Source: Micromonospora inositola (GTDB taxonomy: Bacteria; Actinomycetota; Actinomycetes; Mycobacteriales; Micromonosporaceae). Taken from it: a DNA stretch of 64,000 nucleotides. Positions 35,607 to 44,108 of the stretch are shown here, piece after piece. A program made the translations under genes and the position numbers. Each line of letters opens with the position of its first letter. Position 1 is the stretch's first letter. The stretch covers positions 1,736,001 to 1,800,000 of the forward strand of contig NZ_LT607754.1 in assembly GCF_900090285.1 (NCBI RefSeq), read 5' to 3'. A model generated the notes under the pieces. That model saw only the letters and a list, made by a program, of their open reading frames with translations, made no database searches and was not told the origin of the DNA.

Positions 35607-36236
35607 TCAGGCCGCCGTCTCCGGGCCGCCCTGCGGGTAGATCATCACCTCGGCCCGGTGCAGCTTTTCGCCGAGCGCCACCTCCCAGCCGGCTTCCCCG
35701 TACGCCTCGAAGGAGAGGCGGGCGCCGCCGGGCGCCTGGTAGTCGTGGTAGCGCATGGTGCCGCGCGGATCGAGGCCGGTGCCGTCGGTGGCGGTGTAGC
35801 GGGCCTGGCCGGACTCGTCCCAGGTGTACCGGCGGCTGGCGATGTCGAGGGTCGGCGCGCCGGGGGTGACGGTGGCGGACGGCTCGCCGGTCCAGAGCAC
35901 CAGCTCCAGGTCCGGGTCCTCCTCGACGGAGAGCCAGCGCTTCACCCCGCCGGCGTCGTCGAGCAGGTGTTCCGCCCAGCTCCAGCCGCCCTCGACCAGG
36001 TGCACCGAGCCGCGGACCGTGTACGGCACCTGGCGGATCTCCACGATGTCGCCGGGCCGCAGCTTGCGGGGGTCACCGCGCAGCGCGTCGGAGTCCCGGT
36101 CGCGGAACGGGTCGCCGGCCGCCGGCGGGCGCGGCCCGGACCGGGCCTTGCGGAGCGCCACCACGGCGATCACGACACCGGCCACCCCGATCAGACACCC
36201 CAGCGTCGTCACCAGGTACGCCACCGAACCGTTCAC
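35607..36236 (-). CDS. DUF4178 domain protein, first gene of the operon
   Basis: 209 residues from the GTG at 36236, chosen because GGGGAGG precedes it; an upstream in-frame start at 36287 lacks one. One N-terminal helix (AYLVTTLGCLIGVAGVVIAV) is followed by a basic linker and a DUF4178 domain: KLRPGDIVEIRQVPYTVRGS, GGWSWAEHLLDDAGGVKRWL, SVEEDPDLELVLWTGEP. DUF4178 looks like a beta-barrel domain seen with DUF350 and polyamine-synthase genes. It leads the seven-gene minus-strand operon ending at 30732. Function unknown. Confidence 0.82.
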   Translation of the reverse strand: MNGSVAYLVTTLGCLIGVAGVVIAVVALRKARSGPRPPAAGDPFRDRDSDALRGDPRKLRPGDIVEIRQVPYTVRGSVHLVEGGWSWAEHLLDDAGGVKRWLSVEEDPDLELVLWTGEPSATVTPGAPTLDIASRRYTWDESGQARYTATDGTGLDPRGTMRYHDYQAPGGARLSFEAYGEAGWEVALGEKLHRAEVMIYPQGGPETAA

Positions 36237-36319
36237 GCCGACCGCCTCCCCACGTGCGTCGGCGGAAACGGTAACAACCCGACGCATCCTCGCGAAAAGC
36301 TTGCCCGCCGAGTCAAGGC

Positions 36320-37231
36320 TCAGCTACCCAGGGTCCCGGCGGTGGGGTCGACGGGCGGCTTCTCCGGCCCATCAGGCCTGCTGCTCTCGGGTGCGGTCGC
36401 GTCCCCGCCGGTCGGCGCAGGACCGGCCGGGGTGGACCGTTCCGGGCCGGTGGACGGTTGGGGGAGGTGCAGCGCCGGGTCGGGACAGACCATGTAGCCC
36501 GGCGGCAGCACCACGCCGGGCGACGGGTAGCCGTACGGGATCACCGCGCCCGGTGACAGGTAGCCGTAGCCGGCGGTCAGCCCAGGAGCGCCGGCCGGGA
36601 CCGCCGGCTGCGGCCGGAACCAGCGGCGGGCCTCGGGAAGCAGGAGCAGCACCACCACGCTCACGGTTAGCGCCAGCACCACCAGCACGCCGAGGCCGCC
36701 GATCGCGAAGACGGCGTCCCCCGGGTCGCCCTGCGCGTAGAGGGTGTCGAGGAACTTCGACTGCTCCCAGTCAGCGCCGTCCGGCGGCATGCCCTCCGCG
36801 GGGTCGAAGCCGGGGTCGCCCATTCCGGCCGCCAGCGCGAGCGGGACCAGCAACACGCCCGAACACCCCTGCCCGAGACAGAGCAGCAGTTGCGCGCCGG
36901 CAGCCACGAAGACCAGGATCCGGGCGGTGTTGCCGCCCCGGCGCAGGGGCAGCGCGGTGGCGGCGAGCCAGGCCGCCAGGAGCAGTGCCGGCCCGCCGAT
37001 GACCAGGGCCATGAAGACGTTGCCCGACCGCTCGTCCGACACCTCCGTCGGGTCCGCGTCGGGGACGAGCCGGAGCGCCCGGTCGATCTGGCCGTCGTAG
37101 CGGACCGCCTCGGCGACCACCAGCCCGACCAGGACGAGCAGGACGACGACCGCCGCGAGCTGCAACCAGAAGGCGACGGTGACGATGGCGGGCCGGGCAG
37201 GTCGGGCCGACGCGGCCTCGGGCAGGGTCAT
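36320..37231 (-). CDS. proline-rich polytopic membrane protein
   Basis: 303 residues from the ATG at 37231 (no strong ribosome-binding site; a TTG at 37258 is in frame). Four hydrophobic segments: AFWLQLAAVVVLLVLVGLVV, VFMALVIGGPALLLAAWLAA, ILVFVAAGAQLLLCLGQGCS and VFAIGGLGVLVVLALTVSVV. The C-terminal third is Pro/Gly/Tyr-rich (repeats around YGYLSPGAVIPYGYPSPGVV). This layout is shared with the protein at 29826-30512. Family and function unknown. Confidence 0.72.
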   Translation of the reverse strand: MTLPEAASARPARPAIVTVAFWLQLAAVVVLLVLVGLVVAEAVRYDGQIDRALRLVPDADPTEVSDERSGNVFMALVIGGPALLLAAWLAATALPLRRGGNTARILVFVAAGAQLLLCLGQGCSGVLLVPLALAAGMGDPGFDPAEGMPPDGADWEQSKFLDTLYAQGDPGDAVFAIGGLGVLVVLALTVSVVVLLLLPEARRWFRPQPAVPAGAPGLTAGYGYLSPGAVIPYGYPSPGVVLPPGYMVCPDPALHLPQPSTGPERSTPAGPAPTGGDATAPESSRPDGPEKPPVDPTAGTLGS

Positions 37232-37300
37232 GGCTGGCAAGGTACGGCGTGCCGCCAAGCTCCGGCAGGGCCGATCGGACAGGCCCCGTCGGCGAGTGGA

Positions 37301-37678
37301 TCAATCGGCCGCGAGTCGTTCGGTGGCGTACCCGCGCAGCGTCGCGCGCCCCATCACGCACCCGCTGAACGTGGTGAACTCGCGCTCGTCGTCGCGGAGC
37401 CGGGTCCAGGCCGCCCGACCGGCCTCCGGGTCGACCCGGTCCAGCAGCGTCGCCGCGTACGCCTTGCCGGCCGGCGAGCCGTGCTTGAGCAGCCAGTCGA
37501 CCTTCTTACGGGCCTCCTCCGGGTGCTCGTCGAGCGCCCGCTCCACGTGCCGGTACGCCTCGGTCGCCGGCAGCAGCGTGGAGGCGATGCCCACCCCGCC
37601 GAAGGCGAGCGTGTCGGCCTTGGCCAGCTCCTTGACGGCGGCGTCGAGCTCGCGGTCCTTCTTCCCGATCCCCAACAT
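37301..37678 (-). CDS. conserved hypothetical protein with helical repeats
   Basis: 125 residues from the ATG at 37678 (MLGIGKKDRELDAAVKELAK). It is wholly soluble and helical. Segments such as AYRHVERALDEHPEEARKKV and KAYAATLLDRVDPEAGRAAW suggest TPR/HEAT-like packing, and FTTFSGCVMGRATLRGYATE carries the only cysteine. No membrane segment. I do not recognise the family; similar small proteins are seen widely in actinobacteria. Confidence 0.7.
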   Translation of the reverse strand: MLGIGKKDRELDAAVKELAKADTLAFGGVGIASTLLPATEAYRHVERALDEHPEEARKKVDWLLKHGSPAGKAYAATLLDRVDPEAGRAAWTRLRDDEREFTTFSGCVMGRATLRGYATERLAAD

Positions 37679-37704
37679 GCCTTCACTATTGCCCCGCACC
37701 GGGG

Positions 37705-37783
37705 CCGCTGACCCTGTTGACCAAGAAGTTTCCGTCCGGGAGCACCAGCTCCACGGACGCAAACTTCTTGATCACTCCAGCGG
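37705..37783. repeat. Intergenic palindromic repeat (copy 2)
   Basis: GTTGACCAAGAAGTTTCCGT (37715 on) pairs imperfectly with ACGGACGCAAACTTCTTGAT (near 37753-37772), and the symmetry extends to CCGCTG (37705) and CAGCGG (37778-37783). Its outer motif GTTGAYCAWGARGTT matches the palindrome at 16584-16646. It separates the genes at 37678 and 37787 (both minus strand) and could terminate clpB transcription. Confidence 0.7.
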
Positions 37784-37786
37784 CCG

Positions 37787-40378
37787 TCAGGCGGCGGTGA
37801 CCGCCAGGGAGTCCTTGCTGTCCGCGAGGTCGACCTTGACGGTGTCGCCGTCGCGGATCGTGCCGGACAGCAGGGCCTTGGCGAGCTGGTCGCCGATGGC
37901 CGACTGCACCAGGCGACGCAGCGGACGGGCGCCGTAGATCGGGTCGTACCCGTGCTCGGCGAGCCAGGTGCGAGCCGCCTCGGTGATCTCCAGGCCGAGC
38001 CGGCGGTCCGCGAGCCGCTTCCGCATCCGGTTCAGCTGGATGTCGACGATGGACCGCAGGTCGTCGCCCTGAAGGGCGGCGAAGACCACGATGTCGTCGA
38101 GGCGGTTGAGGAACTCCGGCTTGAAGTGCGACCGGACCACCGCGAGGACGCCCTCCCGGCGCTGCTCCTCGGCCAACGTCAGGTCGCTGATCACCGACGA
38201 CCCGAGGTTGGAGGTGAGGATCAGGATCGCGTTGCGGAAGTCCACCGTCCGGCCCTGACCGTCGGTGAGCCGGCCGTCGTCGAGCACCTGGAGCAGCACG
38301 TCGAAGACGTCCGGGTGGGCCTTCTCCACCTCGTCCAGCAGAATCACCGAGTACGGCCGGCGGCGCACCGCCTCGGTGAGCTGGCCGCCCTCCTCGTAGC
38401 CGACGTACCCGGGCGGGGCGCCGACCAGACGGGCCACGGAGTGCTTCTCGCCGTACTCGCTCATGTCGATGCGGACCATGGCCCGCTCATCGTCGAAGAG
38501 GAACTCGGCGAGCGCCTTGGCCAGCTCCGTCTTGCCGACACCGGTCGGGCCGAGGAAGAGGAAGCTGCCGGTGGGGCGGTCCGGGTCGGCGACGCCGGCC
38601 CGCGCGCGGCGGACCGCGTCGGAGACCGCGGCCACCGCCTCGGACTGGCCGACCACTCGGGCGCGCAGCGACTCCTCCATCCGGAGCAGCTTGGCGGTCT
38701 CGCCCTCCAGCAGCCGTCCGGCGGGGATGCCGGTCCAGGAGGCGACCACGGCGGCGATGTCGTCCGCGCCGACCTCCTCCTTGAGCATCGCGCCGTCGGC
38801 CTGGAGCCGGGCCAGCTCCTCCTCCGCCCTGGCCAGGTCGGCCTTCAGCGCGGGGATCCGGCCGTACCGCAGCTCGGCGGCGCGTTCCAGCTCGCCGTCG
38901 CGCTCGGCCCGCTCGGCCTCGCCGCTGAGCCGCTCCAGCTCCTCCTTGGCCGTGGAGAGCTTGGTGATGTGGCTCTTCTCCAGCTGCCAGCGCTCCGAGA
39001 GCGCGGTGAGCTGCTCACGCTTGTCGGCCAGCTCCTTGCGCAGCCGCTCCAGCCGCTCGGCGGAGGCGGCGTCCGGCTCCTTGGCCAGCGCCATCTCCTC
39101 GATCTCCAGCCGGCGCACCGCCCGCTCGATCTCGTCCACCTCGACCGGCCGGGAGTCGATCTCCATCCGGAGCCGGGACGCGGACTCGTCGACCAGGTCG
39201 ATCGCCTTGTCCGGCAGGAACCGGTCGGTGATGTAGCGGTCGGAGAGGCCGGCGGCGGCCACCAGCGCGGCGTCGGTGATCCTTACACCGTGGTGCACCT
39301 CGTACCGCTCCTTGAGGCCGCGCAGGATGCCGATGGTGTCCTCGATGGTCGGCTCGCCGACCAGCACCGGCTGGAATCGGCGCTCCAGCGCCGGGTCCTT
39401 CTCGATGTGCTCGCGGTACTCGTCCAGGGTGGTCGCGCCGACCATCCGCAGCTCGCCGCGGGCGAGCATCGGCTTGAGCATGTTGCCGGCGTCCATCGAG
39501 CCCTCGCCCTTGCCGGCGCCGACGACGGTGTGCAGCTCGTCGAGGAAGGTGATGACCTGACCGTTGGAGTTCCTGATCTCCTCGAGGACGGACTTCAGCC
39601 GCTCCTCGAACTGGCCGCGGTACTGCGCGCCGGCCACCATCGCGCCGAGGTCCAGCGACACCAGCTTCTTGTCCCGCAGCGACTCGGGCACGTCACCGGC
39701 GACGATCCGCTGGGCGAGGCCCTCGACGATCGCGGTCTTGCCGACGCCGGGCTCACCGATCAGCACCGGGTTGTTCTTGGTACGCCGGGACAGCACCTGG
39801 ATCACCCGGCGGATCTCCGAGTCCCGGCCGATCACCGGGTCGATCTTGCCGTCGCGGGCGCTGGCGGTCAGGTCGACGCCGTACTTGGCCAGGGCCTGGT
39901 AGGTCTGCTCCGGGTCGGCGGTGGTGACCCGCCGGTCCCCGCCGCGGACGCTCGGGAACGCGGCGACCAGGTTCTCCTCGGTGGCGCCGGCGGACTTCAG
40001 CGCGCCGGAGACCCCGCCGCCCACCCGGGCCAGGCCGGCGAGCAGGTGCTCGGTGGAGGTGTACTCGTCGCCCAGCGGCCGGGCGATCTGCTCGGCGGCG
40101 CCGATGGCGTTGACGAACTCGCGGGCCAGGGTGGGCTCGGCGATGCTGGACCCGCGCGCGGCGGGCAGCCCGTCGACCGCACGCTGGGCGGCCCGGCGCA
40201 GCTCGGCGGGGTCGGCCCCGACGGCGCGCAGCAGGCCGGCGGCGGTCGAGCCCTCGGTGTCCAGCAGCGACAGCAGCAGGTGCCAGGGCTCCACCGTGGC
40301 GTGGCCGCGCTGGTTCGCCAGCGCGACGGCGCCGGTGATGGTCTCGCGGCTCTTGGTGGTGAGACGTTCCGTGTTCAT
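37787..40378 (-). CDS. clpB: ATP-dependent disaggregase ClpB
   Basis: 863 residues. N-terminal repeat domain ([20 protein letters not shown]); AAA-1 with Walker [20 protein letters not shown] and Walker [16 protein letters not shown]; a long coiled-coil middle domain (~residues 400-525), the ClpB mark; AAA-2 with [20 protein letters not shown] and [16 protein letters not shown]; and a C-terminal small domain. No ClpP-binding IGF/IGL loop is needed for this class. It works with DnaK/DnaJ/GrpE, also encoded here. ATG 40378 has GGGGGAG upstream. A HAIR-type inverted repeat at 40424-40444 implies HspR repression. Confidence 0.96.
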   Translation of the reverse strand: MNTERLTTKSRETITGAVALANQRGHATVEPWHLLLSLLDTEGSTAAGLLRAVGADPAELRRAAQRAVDGLPAARGSSIAEPTLAREFVNAIGAAEQIARPLGDEYTSTEHLLAGLARVGGGVSGALKSAGATEENLVAAFPSVRGGDRRVTTADPEQTYQALAKYGVDLTASARDGKIDPVIGRDSEIRRVIQVLSRRTKNNPVLIGEPGVGKTAIVEGLAQRIVAGDVPESLRDKKLVSLDLGAMVAGAQYRGQFEERLKSVLEEIRNSNGQVITFLDELHTVVGAGKGEGSMDAGNMLKPMLARGELRMVGATTLDEYREHIEKDPALERRFQPVLVGEPTIEDTIGILRGLKERYEVHHGVRITDAALVAAAGLSDRYITDRFLPDKAIDLVDESASRLRMEIDSRPVEVDEIERAVRRLEIEEMALAKEPDAASAERLERLRKELADKREQLTALSERWQLEKSHITKLSTAKEELERLSGEAERAERDGELERAAELRYGRIPALKADLARAEEELARLQADGAMLKEEVGADDIAAVVASWTGIPAGRLLEGETAKLLRMEESLRARVVGQSEAVAAVSDAVRRARAGVADPDRPTGSFLFLGPTGVGKTELAKALAEFLFDDERAMVRIDMSEYGEKHSVARLVGAPPGYVGYEEGGQLTEAVRRRPYSVILLDEVEKAHPDVFDVLLQVLDDGRLTDGQGRTVDFRNAILILTSNLGSSVISDLTLAEEQRREGVLAVVRSHFKPEFLNRLDDIVVFAALQGDDLRSIVDIQLNRMRKRLADRRLGLEITEAARTWLAEHGYDPIYGARPLRRLVQSAIGDQLAKALLSGTIRDGDTVKVDLADSKDSLAVTAA

Positions 40379-40423
40379 GGGCTCCCCCTGGTCGGCGTGT
40401 CCACTAGGAAGGACACAACCAGA

Positions 40424-40444
40424 GTTGAGCCTATTCCGCTCAAC
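40424..40444. promoter_or_regulatory. HAIR-type HspR site upstream of clpB
   Basis: GTTGAGC-CTATTCC-GCTCAAC: perfect 7-bp arms with a 7-bp spacer, matching the HAIR consensus CTTGAGT-N7-ACTCAAG in geometry and at the TTGAG/CTCAA core. It lies 46 bp upstream of the clpB ATG. The cognate HspR is encoded at 44962-45402. Confidence 0.82.
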
Positions 40445-40847
40445 TCCAACCGTGTGACCTGGCTCACTCAATGCACGGCCAGCCGTGCGCGGATCTATCC
40501 AGCAGAACTACATAACTAAATATCCGAGCCTGAGATTAGGTACTTTGCTCGAGCAGACGCCGGCGGTCGGTTCAAGACCGAGGTCAACCTGGTCGTCGAC
40601 CGCTCCGCTTCGGGGGAGGTGACCGTCCGCTTCCGGCCCGTCCGAGCGGGCGGCGGTCCGGGCGAGGATCTTGGCCCGAGTGAGGTCGGCGGCGGTGTCG
40701 AGGGCCACCAGGGCAAGGGCACGTACGTGGCTCAACGCAGCCCGTCCCCCTGATTCAGCTCCAACCGATCCGACCAGCCCAGGTTCGGTCGCCAGGCGGT
40801 AGCCGAGGGGGCAGCTCCACAGGGATCGCGCACCGGCAGCCGGCGGG
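40445..40847. other. Gene-poor region between clpB and the lipoprotein gene
   Basis: About 400 bp without a gene I can defend. The part around 40495-40555 is distinctly A/T-richer than its surroundings (CATAACTAAATATCC). A minus-strand frame at 40508-40735 (75 codons) has reasonable codon use for its first half (VRALALVALDTAADLTRAKI) but no ribosome-binding site or family, and the opposite strand is also open. It may hold a decayed gene end plus the clpB promoter. Confidence 0.5.
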
Positions 40848-41951
40848 TCAGTCGCCGTCCAGGATCACCTTGATCCAGCGCCGGTTCGCGGTCCACCCAG
40901 TGCCGAGGATGACGTCGTCCGGCCCGCGAGCGGCGATCGTGCCGTCGGTGAGCACCGTGAGGTAGTGCTCCGCCGTGAGCGGCCAGTCGAGGTGGTAGTA
41001 ACGACCACCGGCCACCATGCCCGCGCCGTCGGGGCCGGTCACCGCCAACAACCCGACCCCGATCGGCGCCACCGACCGGGCCTGCGCGGGATGCCCGACC
41101 GCGCGCTCCGGCTCCCAGGAGCGGGGGCGGACGAAGCGCCACAGCGCCGGGAAGCCGGTCCGGTCCGGCCGCTCCCCGATCAGCCACCCCGCGCCGTCGG
41201 GGGCGAAGGCCACCCTCAGCAGCCCCACCTCGCCGCCGGAGAACGGCACCGTGGTGCTCAGCCAGTGCCGCCCCTGGTCCCGCGACACCGCGGCGTAAGG
41301 CCGGCCGGCGGCCGCACCGGCCGCGACGATCAGGTCGCCGTAGTGACCGACCGTGTTCAGCCCGGGCACCGACGGCTGGACGGCCAGTGGGCGCAGGTGC
41401 CGACCGTCCCACTCACCGACTCCGCCCAGGCCTTCAATGACCTGGTAGTCGCCCCTCGCCGCCACCAGCGGCAGCGGCTCCGCTCCGGTGGTGTGGGCGA
41501 AGGTGGCGCCGCCGTCGATCGAGGTGTACCAGCCGTACGGCTCGGCGAGCAGCACCAGCGCCCCCGGTACCGCGTAGAGCTGCTGGTCCTGCGCGGCCGG
41601 ACGGGGATGCCGCAGCGCCCGCCAGGAGCGTCCACCATCGACGGTGACGTAGAGCAGTGCGGGGCAGCCGCGACCGGGCGGCTGCCCGGCACAGGCGGCG
41701 AAGAGCGCGTAGCCGTGCTGCGCGTCGGCGAACTCGACGAACGGCTGGTCGTACCGTTGAGGGACGGCGACCCGGACGTGGCGTACCTCGTCGAAGCCGA
41801 CGACCCGGGGCGGCGCCGGTGCGGTCACGACCGGGCGGTGCGACGCGGACGCCCGGTTCGGCGGCGGCCGGCGGACGTCCCCGATCGAACAGGCCGCCAG
41901 GGCCGGCAGGAGCAGCAGTGCGGTCACCGAGCGGGTTGTTCGCCGATTCAT
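40848..41951 (-). CDS. lipoprotein with BNR/Asp-box beta-propeller repeats
   Basis: 367 residues. The signal peptide ends in a lipobox LLLLPALAACS, with the cysteine at about residue 21, so it is a membrane-anchored lipoprotein. Three Asp-box-like turns are visible: VTVDGGRSWRAL, TSIDGGATFAHT and VSRDQGRHWLS, typical of sialidase-like or photosynthesis-stability-factor-type beta-propellers. The catalytic arginine triad of sialidases is not evident, so a binding or scaffold role is likelier. The ATG at 41951 follows a GGAGGCGCC ribosome-binding site. Confidence 0.82.
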   Translation of the reverse strand: MNRRTTRSVTALLLLPALAACSIGDVRRPPPNRASASHRPVVTAPAPPRVVGFDEVRHVRVAVPQRYDQPFVEFADAQHGYALFAACAGQPPGRGCPALLYVTVDGGRSWRALRHPRPAAQDQQLYAVPGALVLLAEPYGWYTSIDGGATFAHTTGAEPLPLVAARGDYQVIEGLGGVGEWDGRHLRPLAVQPSVPGLNTVGHYGDLIVAAGAAAGRPYAAVSRDQGRHWLSTTVPFSGGEVGLLRVAFAPDGAGWLIGERPDRTGFPALWRFVRPRSWEPERAVGHPAQARSVAPIGVGLLAVTGPDGAGMVAGGRYYHLDWPLTAEHYLTVLTDGTIAARGPDDVILGTGWTANRRWIKVILDGD

Positions 41952-41966
41952 GGCGCCTCCAGCACA

Positions 41967-42019
41967 CGGTAGCCAGCCTCACCTGGATGCGAGTACGTGT
42001 GAACAGACTGTCCTATCGG
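41967..42019 (+). repeat. Direct repeat, copy 1 (duplicated antiporter-operon 5' end)
   Basis: This stretch matches 42199-42250 almost throughout: GGTAGCC, ACCTGGRTGCGAGTACGTGT and GAACAGACTG, then CCTAYCGG. It differs by a 4-bp insertion and a 1-bp deletion after the start codon. Copy 2 contains the true start of the RCK_C gene. In copy 1 the same start (ATG 41986) runs only 15 codons before TAG. It is a duplicated promoter/start remnant or a leader peptide. Confidence 0.7.
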
Positions 42020-42047
42020 CGTCCGCACGGGTAGCGATGCGACCCGG

Positions 42048-42182
42048 TCACCTGTCCGCCGGCGGAGGGCGCCGCTCCAGGACAACCCGCACCCAGTGGT
42101 CGCCGCCGTCGACGATCGTCCACGCCGCCGCCGCGAACAGCACGAGCAACGCGACCAGCGAAGCACACCTTCGCGGGCTCAT
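42048..42182 (-). CDS. 44-residue single-helix membrane protein
   Basis: ATG 42182 is preceded by GGAGGG at 5-nt spacing. The product MSPRRCASLVALLVLFAAAA begins with a basic head and one hydrophobic helix, followed by WTIVDGGDHWVRVVLERRPP. It lies upstream of, and on the same strand as, the lipoprotein gene, divergent from the antiporter pair, and between the two copies of a direct repeat. It is too short for standard gene calling but has a good ribosome-binding site and coding-like codons. Function unknown. Confidence 0.6.
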   Translation of the reverse strand: MSPRRCASLVALLVLFAAAAWTIVDGGDHWVRVVLERRPPPADR

Positions 42183-42198
42183 CCGACCCTCCGGCGCA

Positions 42199-42250
42199 GG
42201 GTAGCCTTACCTGGGTGCGAGTACGTGTCGAACAGACTGCCCTACCGGGG
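42199..42250 (+). repeat. Direct repeat, copy 2 (functional promoter/start)
   Basis: Second copy of the segment at 41967-42019, covering a TAGCCT -10-like box (42202-42207) and the GTG start at 42215 with the first 12 codons of the RCK_C gene. The -10 lies 8 nt before the GTG and no Shine-Dalgarno is visible, so the mRNA may be leaderless. Confidence 0.65.
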
Positions 42251-42715
42251 ATCGGCGTACGTCACGATCTGGTGACGGAATCGGGCCGCCGGCTGGGGGT
42301 GGTCTCCCACCGCAACGGCCGCCGGGACCTTGTCCTGTACGACCGGGACGATCCGGACGCCTGTCAGGCCGACATCCCGCTGACCGACGACGAGGCGGAG
42401 GCGCTCGCCGACATCCTCGGCGCGTCGCTGATGCTCGGCCAGCTCTCCGGGCTACGCGAGCAGGCCGCCGGGCTGCTCACCGAGCAGATCGCCATCCCGG
42501 CCGGCTCGAAGTACGTCAACAAGCGGCTCGGCGACACCCGGGCGCGCACCCGCACCGGCGCCTCCATCGTGGCGGTGCTGCGAGACGGCGAGGTCATCGT
42601 CTCGCCGGACCCCACCTTCCGCTTCGCGGCCGGTGACGTGGTGGTCGTGGTCGGCACCCGCCAGGGTCTCGACGGGGTGACCGCCATCCTCGCCGACAGT
42701 GACCCGGACGGCTGA
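42215..42715 (+). CDS. K+/H+ antiporter regulatory subunit (RCK_C domain, KhtT-like)
   Basis: 166 residues. The N-terminal half (VRVEQTALPGIGVRHDLVTE, GRRLGVVSHRNGRRDLVLYD) and the C-terminal RCK_C/TrkA_C domain (AGSKYVNKRLGDTRARTRTG, ASIVAVLRDGEVIVSPDPTF, RFAAGDVVVVVGTRQGL) match KhtT, the regulatory subunit that gates the K+/H+ antiporter KhtU, in some bacteria by c-di-AMP binding. GTG 42215 lacks a ribosome-binding site and may be translated from a leaderless mRNA. The transporter gene starts 5 bp after the stop. Confidence 0.87.
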   Translation: MRVRVEQTALPGIGVRHDLVTESGRRLGVVSHRNGRRDLVLYDRDDPDACQADIPLTDDEAEALADILGASLMLGQLSGLREQAAGLLTEQIAIPAGSKYVNKRLGDTRARTRTGASIVAVLRDGEVIVSPDPTFRFAAGDVVVVVGTRQGLDGVTAILADSDPDG

Positions 42716-42720
42716 GGCGG

Positions 42721-43929
42721 ATGCACGAAACCACGACTCTGCTCGTCGAGGTCGGCGCGCTGCTGCTCCTGCTCGGCCTCCTCGGCCGGCTCAGCCGTCG
42801 GGTCGGCGTCTCCCCGATCCCCCTCTATCTGCTCGCCGGTCTCGCCTTCGGTCACGGCGGCCTGCTGCCGCTGAACGCCAGCGAGGAGTTCTTCGCCGTC
42901 GGCGCGGAGATCGGCGTGATCCTGCTGCTGGTCATGCTCGGCCTCGAATACAGCGCCAACGAGCTGGTCGGCAACCTCCGCTCGGCGGCCCCGGCCGGCC
43001 TGATCGACGCGGTGCTCAACGCCCTGCCCGGCTTCGCGTTCGCGCTGCTGCTCGGCTGGGGCTGGGTGGCCGCGGTGGTGCTGGCCGGCGTCACCTGGGT
43101 CTCCTCGTCCGGGGTGATCGCCAAGGTCCTCGGCGACCTCGGCCGGGTCGGTAACCGGGAGACCCCGGTGATCCTCTCCGTCCTGGTGATCGAGGACCTG
43201 GCGATGGCGCTCTACCTCCCGTTGGTCACCGCGCTGTTGGCCGGCGTCGGCCTGGTCACGGGCGGGATCGCCCTGGCCGTCGCGGTGCTCACCGTGGTGC
43301 TCGTGCTGGCGGTCGCCATCCGGTACGGCCACCTGATCTCCGCGGCGCTCTCCGCCAAGGATCCGGAGGCCCTGCTGCTCGGGGTGCTGGGCCTGACCCT
43401 GCTGGTCGCCGGCGTCGCCGCCAAGCTCCAGGTCTCCGCGGCGGTCGGCGCGTTCCTGGTCGGCATCGCACTCTCCGGGCCGGTCGCGCACCACGCCACT
43501 GAACTGCTCTCCCCGCTGCGGGACCTCTTCGCCGCGGTCTTCTTCGTCTTCTTCGGGCTGGTCACCGACCCGCTGGACATGCCGCCGGTGCTGCTGCCTG
43601 CGCTGGGGCTGGCCGTGGTGACCATGGGGACCAAGCTGCTCACCGGCTACCTGGCCGCCCGGCGGGCCGGGATCGCCGAGCCCGGTCGCTGGCGGGCCGG
43701 GTTCGCGCTCACTCCGCGCGGCGAGTTCTCCATCGTCATCGCCGGGCTGGCGGTCGCCGCCGCCCAGCCGGTGGAGCCCCGGCTGGCGGCGCTCGCCACG
43801 GCGTACGTGCTGATCACCGTGGTGACCGGGCCGATGCTGGCCCGGCTGCCCGACTTCCCGTGGTTCAAGCGCTGGCTGCGCCGGCGCAGCCAGGTCCGCC
43901 GGCCGGAGCCGGTGCCGGCAGCCGACTGA
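42721..43929 (+). CDS. cation:proton antiporter (CPA2 family, KhtU-like)
   Basis: 402 residues with about 12 transmembrane helices and no C-terminal TrkA_N domain. The CPA2 features are PIPLYLLAGLAFGHGGLLPL, EIGVILLLVMLGLEYSANEL, GVTWVSSSGVIAKVLGDLGR and SVLVIEDLAMALYLPLVTAL, with the conserved acidic residue (the ED pair) of the transport site. Exchanges K+ (or Na+) for H+ at the inner membrane. Pairing with the KhtT-like subunit just upstream supports a K+/H+ antiporter role. Confidence 0.92.
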   Translation: MHETTTLLVEVGALLLLLGLLGRLSRRVGVSPIPLYLLAGLAFGHGGLLPLNASEEFFAVGAEIGVILLLVMLGLEYSANELVGNLRSAAPAGLIDAVLNALPGFAFALLLGWGWVAAVVLAGVTWVSSSGVIAKVLGDLGRVGNRETPVILSVLVIEDLAMALYLPLVTALLAGVGLVTGGIALAVAVLTVVLVLAVAIRYGHLISAALSAKDPEALLLGVLGLTLLVAGVAAKLQVSAAVGAFLVGIALSGPVAHHATELLSPLRDLFAAVFFVFFGLVTDPLDMPPVLLPALGLAVVTMGTKLLTGYLAARRAGIAEPGRWRAGFALTPRGEFSIVIAGLAVAAAQPVEPRLAALATAYVLITVVTGPMLARLPDFPWFKRWLRRRSQVRRPEPVPAAD

Positions 43930-44108
43930 CGCCGGTCGATGCATCCCGGGCCGGGTCGGCCGTACGGTGGACCCGGCCCGGCCGTCCGTTGCCGAATCGG
44001 TCCCGGACAGGTCTTCCGTCGCCGCGCGAAACCGCGTTACCGTGTCGCCCCAGCAGCCAGGTCCGCGGGTGGCTGGTGCCCCCGCCAGCGGAAGCGGAAG
44101 GTTGGCCG

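Noticed and set aside
42215..42250. Riboswitch (c-di-AMP or K+) upstream of the antiporter
   Set aside because: The -10-like box is only 8 nt before the GTG, leaving no leader to fold.
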